From contig NZ_LXIE01000034.1 of NCBI RefSeq assembly GCF_001641085.1, forward strand, positions 42,468 to 106,467: DNA of 64,000 nt. The letters run 5' to 3'. The first letter of the stretch is position 1. Each line of letters begins with the position of its first letter. The DNA is from Aequorivita soesokkakensis (GTDB lineage Bacteria > Bacteroidota > Bacteroidia > Flavobacteriales > Flavobacteriaceae). The position numbers and the translations under genes were made by a program. The notes below the pieces were generated by a model. The model was not told where the DNA came from, searched no databases, and was given only the letters and a program-made list of their open reading frames with translations. Shown here piece by piece: positions 16,222-24,718 of the stretch.

Positions 16222-18069
16222 ATGTGTGGAATTGTCGGCTATATTGGCAAAAGAGAAGCATACCCTATCATTCTGAATGGTCTAAAACGTTTAGAATATA
16301 GAGGCTATGATAGTGCAGGTATAGCACTTTTTGACGGAAACGATATTCAACTTTGCAAAACAAAAGGCAAGGTGGCAAGCCTTGAAGAAAAAGCTGAAAA
16401 AGAAATTTCACGAAAGGGAAGTCTTGGAATTGGCCACACCCGTTGGGCCACACATGGAGTCCCTAATGATGTGAACAGCCACCCACACTATTCAAACAGT
16501 GGCGATTTGGTAATTATCCACAACGGAATTATTGAAAACTACGACTCTCTTAAAAAGGAATTAATTAAACGCGGATATACATTTACTTCAGATACAGATA
16601 CCGAAGTATTGGTAAACCTTATTGAAGATATTCAAATAAATGAAAAAGTAAAACTTGGCAAAGCTGTTCAAATTGCATTGAACCAAGTTGTGGGTGCTTA
16701 TGCAATCGCCCTTTTCGACAGAAAAAAACCAGACGAAATTATTGTTGCGAAATTAGGAAGCCCTTTAGCAATCGGTATTGGCGAAGATGAATTTTTTGTT
16801 GCGAGCGATGCCTCTCCTTTCATTGAATTCACCAATAATGCTATTTATTTGGAAGATGAAGAAATGGCAATTATCCGTCGCGGTCGCGATGTAAAAGTGC
16901 GAAAAATAAAAGGCGATAAACTTGTAGCTCCCTATATTCAAGAGCTTCAATTAAATTTAGAGCAAATTGAAAAAGGTGGTTACGACCACTTTATGCTGAA
17001 AGAAATTTACGAACAACCTTCAGTAATAAAAGATACTTACCGCGGACGCTTGCTTGCCGAAAAAGGCATCGTAAAACTTGGCGGACTTGAGGATTATATT
17101 GAAAAATTCATCAACGCAGACCGGATTATAATCGTTGCCTGCGGAACTTCGTGGCATGCCGGTTTGGTGGCCGAATATATTTTTGAGGATTTGGTTCGAA
17201 TTCCTGTTGAGGTTGAATACGCTTCAGAATTCCGTTACCGCAACCCAATTATTTCAGAAAACGATGTAGTAATCGCTATTTCACAAAGTGGTGAAACCGC
17301 AGATACACTTGCAGCAATAAAACTGGCAAAGTCCAAAGGCGCATTCGTTTACGGAATCTGCAATGTGGTTGGTTCTACAATCTCAAGAGAAACCGACAGC
17401 GGCACTTATACGCACGCTGGCCCTGAAATTGGCGTTGCTTCAACCAAAGCTTTTACCACCCAAATCACAGTTTTGGCAATGATAGCCCTTCGTCTTGCAA
17501 AGGCAAAAGGAACCATCGGCCATCGTGATTTTATGCTTTATTTGCGAGAATTGGAACTTATACCAAACCACGTGGAAGAAGCGTTAAAAACCGAAGACAA
17601 AATAAAAGAAATAGCAGCTGTTTTTAAGGACGTTCGCAATTTCCTTTATTTGGGAAGGGGTTACAACTTCCCGGTAGCTTTGGAAGGCGCATTAAAACTA
17701 AAGGAAATTTCATACATACACGCCGAAGGCTATCCAGCCGCCGAAATGAAGCATGGCCCTATCGCACTTATAGACGAGCAAATGCCCGTTGTGGTCATCG
17801 CTATAAAAAGTGATCATTATGATAAAGTAGTGAGCAACATTCAAGAAATAAAGGCTAGAAAAGGTAAAATTATAGCTGTAGTTTCAGAAGGTGATACAGC
17901 TGTTAGGGAAATGGCAGATTATGTTATGGAAGTGCCGCACACTCCTGAAGCACTATCGCCGCTGGTAACTACTATTCCGCTGCAATTGCTCTCTTACCAC
18001 ATTGCCGTAATGCTTGGCAGAAATGTGGATCAGCCTCGCAATTTGGCGAAATCTGTAACAGTAGAATAA
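16222..18069 (+). CDS. glmS: Glutamine-fructose-6-phosphate aminotransferase (isomerizing)
   Basis: Makes glucosamine-6-phosphate, the first step to UDP-GlcNAc for peptidoglycan and lipopolysaccharide. Cys2 (after Met removal the N-terminal nucleophile in CGIVGYIG) starts the glutaminase domain, with GHTRWATHG and SDTDTEVL. Two SIS domains follow (ACGTSWHAG, ISQSGETADT, STKAFTTQ), and the C-terminus KSVTVE is typical. The 615 residues are full length. I saw no glmS ribozyme in the 9-base gap upstream, as expected outside Gram-positives. Confidence 0.97.
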   Translation: MCGIVGYIGKREAYPIILNGLKRLEYRGYDSAGIALFDGNDIQLCKTKGKVASLEEKAEKEISRKGSLGIGHTRWATHGVPNDVNSHPHYSNSGDLVIIHNGIIENYDSLKKELIKRGYTFTSDTDTEVLVNLIEDIQINEKVKLGKAVQIALNQVVGAYAIALFDRKKPDEIIVAKLGSPLAIGIGEDEFFVASDASPFIEFTNNAIYLEDEEMAIIRRGRDVKVRKIKGDKLVAPYIQELQLNLEQIEKGGYDHFMLKEIYEQPSVIKDTYRGRLLAEKGIVKLGGLEDYIEKFINADRIIIVACGTSWHAGLVAEYIFEDLVRIPVEVEYASEFRYRNPIISENDVVIAISQSGETADTLAAIKLAKSKGAFVYGICNVVGSTISRETDSGTYTHAGPEIGVASTKAFTTQITVLAMIALRLAKAKGTIGHRDFMLYLRELELIPNHVEEALKTEDKIKEIAAVFKDVRNFLYLGRGYNFPVALEGALKLKEISYIHAEGYPAAEMKHGPIALIDEQMPVVVIAIKSDHYDKVVSNIQEIKARKGKIIAVVSEGDTAVREMADYVMEVPHTPEALSPLVTTIPLQLLSYHIAVMLGRNVDQPRNLAKSVTVE

Positions 18070-18110
18070 AACATTTTCAGACATACTTTTTTTGATGTAC
18101 TTTTATTCAA

Positions 18111-18827
18111 ATGAAAGTCATCAACCTCATTTCCGGTCCGCGAAATCTTTCTACGGCGCTTATGTATTCCTTTGCACAACGCGAAGAAACCACTGTTTTG
18201 GATGAACCCTTTTACGGGTATTACCTTCAAAATGCTTCGTTGGAAATTGAGCATCCCTCGCAGCAGGAAATTCTTCAAACCATGGAATTGAAGGAAGAAA
18301 AAGTGGTTGAAGACATAAATTCCCTTTCAAAAAAGAAAAACGTTTTTGTAAAAGGAATGGCGCACCATTATTTAACAGAAACCCCAGAATTTATTTTGAA
18401 TTGGGAAAACGTGATCTTGATTCGCCATCCAAAAAAGTTGATAGCCTCTTTTTCAAAAGTAATCCACACGCCAACTTTAAATGATATCGGCATCAAAAAA
18501 GCTTCGGAATTGTTTTTATTTCTGAAGAAAAACGGAAAAACACCTATCGTTATTGACAGCGATGAATTGTTGAAAAATCCAGAAACCTATCTCAAAAAAC
18601 TTTGCGGTTTGTTGAATATCCCTTTTTCTGAAAAAATGCTTCAGTGGAAAAATGGCGGAATAAAAGAAGATGGCATTTGGGCAAAACATTGGTACGGAAA
18701 TGTTCACAATTCTGAAGGGTTTGCAGTGCAAAAAAGCAGTTCGCAACCCTTGCCAGAACATTTGGACCCTTTGTTGAAAGAAGCACTTCCATATTATGAA
18801 ACTTTAAAAGGGAATATTCTATTATAA
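18111..18827 (+). CDS. P-loop sulfotransferase-like protein paired with an aminotransferase
   Basis: The 238 residues begin with a P-loop-like motif MKVINLISGPRNLSTALM, where the serine/threonine-rich loop resembles the PAPS 5'-phosphosulfate loop of sulfotransferases. VILIRHPKKLIASF is the family 3'-phosphate-binding motif (R-H/D-P). The last third (WKNGGIKEDGIWAKHWYGNVHNS) is like bacterial sulfotransferase-family proteins. It directly precedes a class IV aminotransferase gene. From memory, some plant proteins fuse these two domains in the same order, which suggests a shared pathway. The substrate is unknown, and a kinase- or hydrolase-like role cannot be excluded. Confidence 0.72.
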   Translation: MKVINLISGPRNLSTALMYSFAQREETTVLDEPFYGYYLQNASLEIEHPSQQEILQTMELKEEKVVEDINSLSKKKNVFVKGMAHHYLTETPEFILNWENVILIRHPKKLIASFSKVIHTPTLNDIGIKKASELFLFLKKNGKTPIVIDSDELLKNPETYLKKLCGLLNIPFSEKMLQWKNGGIKEDGIWAKHWYGNVHNSEGFAVQKSSSQPLPEHLDPLLKEALPYYETLKGNILL

Positions 18828-18851
18828 AATTAGTTTTGGCACAAAAACCTC

Positions 18852-18914
18852 ATAACCGATAACCGATAACCGATAACCGATAACTGATAACTGATAACTG
18901 ATAACTGATAACTG
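18852..18914 (+). repeat. Heptanucleotide tandem repeat abutting a start codon
   Basis: Nine contiguous 7-base units: four of ATAACCG, then five of ATAACTG. They end five bases before the ATG of the aminotransferase gene (18920). The two blocks differ by one C-to-T change, which suggests expansion of two unit types. The repeat occupies the whole region where the ribosome would contact the leader. Similar heptamer runs occur at 59534 and 63984. Confidence 0.95.
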
Positions 18915-18919
18915 AAATT

Positions 18920-19813
18920 ATGCTTCAAAAAACCAATCCAAAAAACAACAACATCCAAGTTTTTGTAAAAGACAAATTATATCCACGCAGCGAAGCAAAA
19001 GTCTCGGTTTTTGATAGCTCTGTACAAGGCGGAGATGCCGTTTGGGAAGGGCTGCGCGTATATCCCGAAGGCGTGGTTTGTTTGGACAAACACTTGACAA
19101 GACTTCACGAATCCGCAAAAACATTAGCATTTGTAGATATTCCTTCCAAAGAATTTATCAAAAAAGCAATAAAACAAACGCTCGATGCTAACGGAATGAC
19201 GGACGATACGCACATACGTTTAACGTTAACTCGTGGTGAAAAAATAACCAGCGGCATGGATCCGCGACTCAACCAAAATGGCTCTTGTTTAATAGTATTG
19301 GCAGAATGGAAACCTTTGGTTTACGACAATAATCACGGCATAAAAGTGATTAGCACAAGCCAACGCCGGAACTCTCCACAATTTTTGGACAGTAAAATTC
19401 ACCACAACAATTTGCTCAATAATATAATCGCGAAAATACAAGCCAATGTAGCTGGAAAAGATGCCGGTTTAATGCTTGACGATCACGGTTTTATTGCAGA
19501 ACTTAACGGCAGCAATCTATTTATGGTAAAAAATGGAAAGATCTTTACGCCTTTTGGCCACGCTTGTTTACCTGGAATCACTCGAAATTCAGTGATGGAA
19601 ATGTGCAAAAAGCACAATATAGAAATCATTGAAGCAGACATCACGCTTTCACAATTTTACAATGCAGACGGCGTTTTCGCAACGGGAACGATGGGCGAAC
19701 TTACGCCGATTGTTGAAATTGATGGACGAAGTATTTCCAAAAATGATTCACTTCAGAAAAAAATTATTGAACTTTTTAGCAAAGAGGTTCGTGGTTTGTG
19801 CGAAAGCCTTTGA
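18920..19813 (+). CDS. Class IV PLP aminotransferase (branched-chain / D-amino-acid aminotransferase-like)
   Basis: Fold type IV PLP enzyme of 297 residues. Lys159 in LDSKIHHNNLLNN is the expected Schiff-base lysine; AELNGSNLFMV binds the cofactor phosphate with TGTMGEL near the C-terminus; VQGGDAVWEGLRVY is the N-terminal signature. These motifs fit branched-chain amino acid aminotransferase or aminodeoxychorismate lyase-like members, so the substrate is left open. It lies downstream of the sulfotransferase-like gene with a heptamer repeat between them, which may tune its expression. Confidence 0.85.
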   Translation: MLQKTNPKNNNIQVFVKDKLYPRSEAKVSVFDSSVQGGDAVWEGLRVYPEGVVCLDKHLTRLHESAKTLAFVDIPSKEFIKKAIKQTLDANGMTDDTHIRLTLTRGEKITSGMDPRLNQNGSCLIVLAEWKPLVYDNNHGIKVISTSQRRNSPQFLDSKIHHNNLLNNIIAKIQANVAGKDAGLMLDDHGFIAELNGSNLFMVKNGKIFTPFGHACLPGITRNSVMEMCKKHNIEIIEADITLSQFYNADGVFATGTMGELTPIVEIDGRSISKNDSLQKKIIELFSKEVRGLCESL

Positions 19814-19887
19814 TTTTATTCAACTTTATAGCACTAAATAATCGATTGGGATAATTCTTAAAAATCTTCATTTTTTTAAAATTTCCA

Positions 19888-19919
19888 TTGCAATTTTCAT
19901 TCAGAAAAAACTATCTTTG
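19888..19919 (+). promoter_or_regulatory. Promoter of atpD (TTG-21-TATCTTTG)
   Basis: TTG at 19888-19890 and TATCTTTG at 19912-19919 are spaced by 21 bases, matching the Bacteroidota housekeeping consensus. The ATG of atpD follows 61 bases later. Confidence 0.8.
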
Positions 19920-19965
19920 CACCGTTCAAAACAGGGGTGGTTTTTTCGCCCTTAGATAACTATAA

Positions 19966-21486
<1,521 letters not shown>

Positions 21487-21515
21487 CGAGCAGAGCTCGA
21501 AAATCACAATAAATT

Positions 21516-21551
21516 AAATCCCAAATTCCAAAATCAGGTTTTGGAATTTGG
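21516..21551 (+). repeat. Intercistronic stem-loop between atpD and atpC
   Basis: CCAAATTCCAAAA (21521-21533) pairs perfectly with TTTTGGAATTTGG (21539-21551) around a 5-base loop. No U-run follows immediately, so it is more likely an RNA-processing or attenuating hairpin than a full terminator. Its left flank AAATCCCAAATTCC recurs at 21879 after atpC. Confidence 0.7.
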
Positions 21552-21579
21552 TGCTTGAAATTTGTAATTTTAGAAAAAT

Positions 21580-21855
21580 ATGTACTTAGAAATAGTAACC
21601 CCCGAAGCATCCTTAGTTGCTGGAGAAGTTGAAAGCATAACCGTTCCAGGTGTGGAAGGCGAATTCCAAATGCTTAACAACCACGCTCCTATTGTATCTG
21701 TTTTGCAGGAAGGAAAAGTGAAGTTTAAAGGAAACCCAACCATTGCGGAAGGTTTTCAAAAGAAATTTACGCAGGAAGACGGCAAATGGGTACTGCAAAT
21801 TTCTGGCGGAACCGTTGAATGTAACAACAATCGTGTGATGGTTTTGGCAGATTAA
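21580..21855 (+). CDS. atpC: F1F0 ATP synthase subunit epsilon (short form)
   Basis: The 91 residues cover the N-terminal beta-sandwich of epsilon (LEIVTPEASLVAGEVESITVPGVEGEF, then NNHAPIVSVLQEGKV, shown in pieces) that binds gamma and the c-ring. The usual C-terminal pair of helices, about 45 residues, is missing. Those helices mediate the inhibitory up-state of F1 in many bacteria, so that form of regulation should be absent. Short epsilons are known in Bacteroidota, so this is not a truncation artefact. It follows atpD after a 93-base gap with a stem-loop. Confidence 0.92.
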   Translation: MYLEIVTPEASLVAGEVESITVPGVEGEFQMLNNHAPIVSVLQEGKVKFKGNPTIAEGFQKKFTQEDGKWVLQISGGTVECNNNRVMVLAD

Positions 21856-21878
21856 GCTGAAGCAAATTTCAAATAAAC

Positions 21879-21920
21879 AAATCCCAAATTCCAAAATGAT
21901 GGAGTTTGGGATTTTTGTTT
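21879..21920 (+). terminator. Terminator after atpC
   Basis: AAATCCCAAATTCC (21879-21892) pairs with GGAGTTTGGGATTT (21901-21914) with one G-T wobble, followed by a T-rich tail. Confidence 0.75.
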
Positions 21921-21948
21921 TGGTTAAATCCTTAAAGTTATATTAACA

Positions 21949-21983
21949 TTGACCCAAACAATTCGCTGAGATTTGTAAATTTG
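21949..21983 (+). promoter_or_regulatory. Candidate promoter of the cupin-like gene
   Basis: TTG (21949-21951) and TAAATTTG (21976-21983) are 24 bases apart, slightly long. The -7 element lies 16 bases before the ATG at 22000, so the leader would be very short. Confidence 0.55.
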
Positions 21984-21999
21984 CGAGTTCAAGAAAATT

Positions 22000-22854
22000 A
22001 TGCAACTACAGCAAATAGACAGGGTAAAAACAATTACCAAAGAAGATTTTCTAAAAAATTATTTTAAGCCCCAAAAACCTGTTGTTATTGAAAGGTTTGT
22101 GGAGGACTGGCCTGCATTTACAAAATGGGATCTCGATTATATGGCCAATGTGGCGGGGGATAAAATGGTTCCTCTTTATGACAATCGCCCGGTAAGTCAT
22201 AAAGACGGTTTTAATGAGCCACACGCCAAAATGAAAATGCGCGATTATGTGGAATTATTAAAAACCGAGCCTACAAAATACCGCATCTTTCTTTGGAATA
22301 TTTTAAAGGAAGTGCCACAACTTCAAAAGGATTTTGACTTTCCGGATTTTGGTCTTAAATTGATGAAAGGCCTGCCCATGCTTTTCTTCGGCGGAAGAGA
22401 TTCATACACGTTTATGCATTACGATATCGATTTGGCAAATATTTTTCATTTCCATTTCGAAGGGAAAAAAGAAGTGATCCTTTTTGACCAAAAGCAGAAC
22501 GATTATCTATACAAAATTCCCCATTCTTTAATTACGCGTGAAGACATAGACTTTCACAATCCCGATTACGCTAAATGGCCTGCGTTGAAAAAAGCGGAAG
22601 GTTATATTGCCAACTTGGAACACGGAAACGTGCTGTATATGCCCGAAGGTTATTGGCACTATATGCGCTACATTACTCCTGGTTTTTCTATGAGCTTACG
22701 CGCCATTCCGAGAAATCCAAAAAATTTGGCTAAAGCTGTTTATAATATAGCCTTTATGCGATATTTTGACCAATTAATGCGAAAGCTGAAAGGCCAAAAA
22801 TGGATTGATTGGAAGAACGAACAGGCCATTGTTCGCACAAACAAAGCGTTGTAA
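22000..22854 (+). CDS. Cupin_8/JmjC-like Fe(II)/2-oxoglutarate-dependent dioxygenase
   Basis: The 284 residues are of the JmjC-like cupin (FIH-type) family. The iron triad is visible: His140-x-Asp142 in FMHYDID and distal His220 in GYWHYMRY. The N-terminal KPVVIERFVEDWPAF is the usual entry motif. Such proteins hydroxylate side chains of proteins or small molecules; ribosomal-protein hydroxylases belong to related families. The substrate here cannot be told from sequence. It is monocistronic with its own promoter. Confidence 0.82.
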   Translation: MQLQQIDRVKTITKEDFLKNYFKPQKPVVIERFVEDWPAFTKWDLDYMANVAGDKMVPLYDNRPVSHKDGFNEPHAKMKMRDYVELLKTEPTKYRIFLWNILKEVPQLQKDFDFPDFGLKLMKGLPMLFFGGRDSYTFMHYDIDLANIFHFHFEGKKEVILFDQKQNDYLYKIPHSLITREDIDFHNPDYAKWPALKKAEGYIANLEHGNVLYMPEGYWHYMRYITPGFSMSLRAIPRNPKNLAKAVYNIAFMRYFDQLMRKLKGQKWIDWKNEQAIVRTNKAL

Positions 22855-22894
22855 TCTCTTAAGAATTCAGTATCTTTCTTTTAAATTTTTCAAT

Positions 22895-23410
22895 ATGAAA
22901 TACTTCATAACTCTAATCGCACTCCTTTGGTTACAGTCAACTTTTGCGCAAGCCTTTTCCGGTAAAGGCGATGTGAAGTTTCAGGTTGGCGCCAATTTTC
23001 AAAACAACGGCACTGGAATTATGGGAAGTTTGGATTTTGGCGTTGGTGAAAATATCTCACTTGGCGTGGCGTCAACATATTTATTAGGAGTTGAAAAAAT
23101 CACAGATTTGGAAGGCAATGAAGAGCCTTTCGCAAAATTTGAGGATCGTTTTGACTTCCGCGCTCGCTTTAATGCCAATCTTGGCAATGTGATAAACGTT
23201 GATGAAAATTTTGATGTATATCCCGGACTATATGCCAGTTTAAAAAACTTTGGTGCGCATTTGGGTGCTCGTTATTTCTTTACCAGCGGTTTTGGGGTTT
23301 TTACGGAAGTTAGCATCCCCATTTCCAAATACAATACAGATTCTTTAACGCCTGCGGAAAAATTGCACAATCAGGTTTCGTTTAATGTTGGGGCTTCGTT
23401 TAATATTTAG
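22895..23410 (+). CDS. Small exported beta-barrel-like protein (DUF6646-like)
   Basis: I chose the ATG at 22895 because it begins a clean signal peptide (MKYFITLIALLWLQSTFAQA); a longer frame would start inside the preceding gene. The 171-residue product alternates hydrophobic and polar residues in strands with glycine turns (VKFQVGANFQNNGTG, GLYASLKNFGAHLGARYFF) and ends in FNVGASFNI with an aromatic/hydrophobic terminus, typical of an 8-stranded outer-membrane barrel. The function is unknown. Confidence 0.8.
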   Translation: MKYFITLIALLWLQSTFAQAFSGKGDVKFQVGANFQNNGTGIMGSLDFGVGENISLGVASTYLLGVEKITDLEGNEEPFAKFEDRFDFRARFNANLGNVINVDENFDVYPGLYASLKNFGAHLGARYFFTSGFGVFTEVSIPISKYNTDSLTPAEKLHNQVSFNVGASFNI

Positions 23411-23470
23411 TCAGACTCTTATTAAACTCTCAATGGCATGAGTTTGCCGCCCATGCAATCATAAAAAATA

Positions 23471-23662
23471 TCATTCATCAATAAAAATAGTTTCAATTGG
23501 CAAATCAAATAATTTTGAAATCTTAAAAGCAAGCGGTAAGCTGGGGTCAAATTTTCCTGTTTCAATGGCATTTATAGTCTGTCTTGAAACCTCAACGGCA
23601 ACCGCCAGTTCGGCTTGGGTCATATTGTGTTCTGCGCGAAGTACTTTTATTCGGTTCTTCAT
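23471..23662 (-). CDS. XRE-family helix-turn-helix regulator (63 aa)
   Basis: A minimal Cro/CI-type regulator: KNRIKVLRAEHNMTQAELAVAVEVSRQTINAIETGKFDP is the complete HTH (listed as one motif in two helices), followed by SLPLAFKISKLFDLPIETIF. It belongs to the YozG/HTH group of about 65 residues often found with a small membrane protein. The ATG overlaps the upstream membrane gene stop by four bases, so the two are translated together. It probably binds the inverted repeat at 24106-24145 and regulates its own operon. Confidence 0.9.
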   Translation of the reverse strand: MKNRIKVLRAEHNMTQAELAVAVEVSRQTINAIETGKFDPSLPLAFKISKLFDLPIETIFIDE

Positions 23663-24072
23663 TTGTATCTATTTAAACCGGCAAAAGTTGCTATTAAATA
23701 TGTTATCCCAATAAGCATAACCAGGTCTGCTATTTCTGCACTAAAACCGATAACATTTGCCTGATCTAGTAATGAATAGCTTAAACCACCAACCACGCCA
23801 ACGCCTAAAGCAATAGCCATTGCCTCAATATGTACTTTTCGTTGCATTTCATCCAAACTGTTGATGTACTTTCGGTTCATAAGGATCATCCCTACGCCAA
23901 CAAGAGTAGCAATAAAAATAAATATGATGGTCAATACAGTATTGTCTTCCCAAAAATATTTTTGACCAAAAGAGGCTATTGCCATTGCCACTACCCACCC
24001 TCCGGTCCAGTAGGCTAATTGCCTTATATTCCTTTTTGAAGTTGCTTTCCAGGAGCTCTGTTTTGTTTCCAT
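23659..24072 (-). CDS. Small four-helix membrane protein of the XRE module
   Basis: The start at 24072 gives METKQSSWKATSKRN followed by four hydrophobic segments (about residues 22-40, 48-68, 88-108, 115-134). A longer frame exists upstream but runs through the promoter. The loop MNRKYINSLDEMQRKVHIEA between helices 2 and 3 resembles DUF2178-like membrane proteins found next to XRE regulators. The product may be a membrane partner that signals to, or is controlled by, the regulator. The overlap with the regulator gene (ATGA) supports a two-gene operon. The function is not known. Confidence 0.78.
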   Translation of the reverse strand: METKQSSWKATSKRNIRQLAYWTGGWVVAMAIASFGQKYFWEDNTVLTIIFIFIATLVGVGMILMNRKYINSLDEMQRKVHIEAMAIALGVGVVGGLSYSLLDQANVIGFSAEIADLVMLIGITYLIATFAGLNRYK

Positions 24073-24105
24073 AAGTAAAGTGTATTTGATTATATGTAAA
24101 GTTAT

Positions 24106-24145
24106 CTTGACACAAATATAAAATAAAAATTTATTAAATGTCAAG
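24106..24145 (-). promoter_or_regulatory. Promoter plus flanking inverted repeat (likely operator) of the XRE operon
   Basis: On the minus strand TTG (24144-24142) and TATATTTG (24120-24113) are separated by 21 bases, an ideal promoter. The arms CTTGACA (24106-24112) and TGTCAAG (24139-24145) form an inverted repeat that brackets the core promoter; the right arm overlaps the -33 element. This layout suits autorepression by the small XRE protein, with dimers on each arm. Confidence 0.7.
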
Positions 24146-24156
24146 TTTTATTTACA

Positions 24157-24633
24157 TCATTTTGAAATTTCATTCACTTTCCCATAAACCATTTCACTTT
24201 CCCACCCGCGATAAAAAAGATAGTCTGCGAGTTTCTTTCTTTTTTTTTGAAGATTTTTTTCTGAAGATAATTGCTGCAATCGCTTTTCTGCCAAGGCTTC
24301 AAAGGTTTTGTAATATTCGGAATCGGGTATTTCTTTTAGGGCAATTTTTATATTAAATGTTGAAATTTCGCGAAGCTTTAATTCGTTTATAATTCTATTC
24401 CTTCCCCACTTTTTGACTCTAAATTTTCCTCTTGCAAACGCTTGGGCAAACCTTGTCTCGTTTAGGAAATTGTGCCTAAGTAAATGATCTATTATTTCAT
24501 CTACCGCAACAGGAATCATACGCATTTCATATAGTTTTTGATGTACTTCTTTATGGCAACGCTCTTGATAGGCGCAATAGCGTTCCATCCTTTTGGTGGC
24601 TTCTTCAACGGTGTATGTTTTGTGTGATTCCAT
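24157..24633 (-). CDS. recX: Regulatory protein RecX
   Basis: Modulates RecA filaments. The start at 24633 (MESHKTYTVEEATKRMERYC) gives 158 residues, normal for RecX. An upstream in-frame start at 24678 would place a dispersed repeat inside the protein, so I rejected it. Three helical repeats are visible, including AYQERCHKEVHQKL, LLRHNFLNETRFAQAFARGKFRVKKWGRNRI (family core, two helices) and KKLADYLFYRGWESEMVY. It stands after the RNase G terminator and not next to recA. Confidence 0.93.
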   Translation of the reverse strand: MESHKTYTVEEATKRMERYCAYQERCHKEVHQKLYEMRMIPVAVDEIIDHLLRHNFLNETRFAQAFARGKFRVKKWGRNRIINELKLREISTFNIKIALKEIPDSEYYKTFEALAEKRLQQLSSEKNLQKKRKKLADYLFYRGWESEMVYGKVNEISK

Positions 24634-24638
24634 TAGAT

Positions 24639-24666
24639 TAGTTCTCGACTGCGCTCGAACTGACAG
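24639..24666. repeat. Dispersed repeat (TTCTCGACTGCGCTCGAA type)
   Basis: gttctcgactgcgctcgaac, then tgacag, matches from memory the widespread Bacteroidota intergenic repeat with an imperfect TCGA-centred palindrome. It lies directly upstream of the recX ATG. Confidence 0.6.
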
Positions 24667-24673
24667 TAAAACT

Positions 24674-24717
24674 AACAAAAAAACCCCTTCCGAAGTAAAC
24701 CTTCAAAAGGGGTTTTG
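24674..24717 (-). terminator. Terminator between RNase G and recX
   Basis: On the minus strand AAAACCCCTT pairs with AAGGGGTTTT across about 20 bases, followed by a run of T (aaaaaaa on the plus strand at 24677). It separates rng from recX. Confidence 0.8.
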
Positions 24718-24718
24718 G

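Noticed and set aside
24073..24144. Longer N-terminus of the XRE-module membrane protein
   Set aside because: The extra codons overlap the consensus promoter and operator.
24634..24678. Longer recX start at 24678
   Set aside because: It would translate a dispersed repeat and lie against the terminator. The ATG at 24633 matches the family length.
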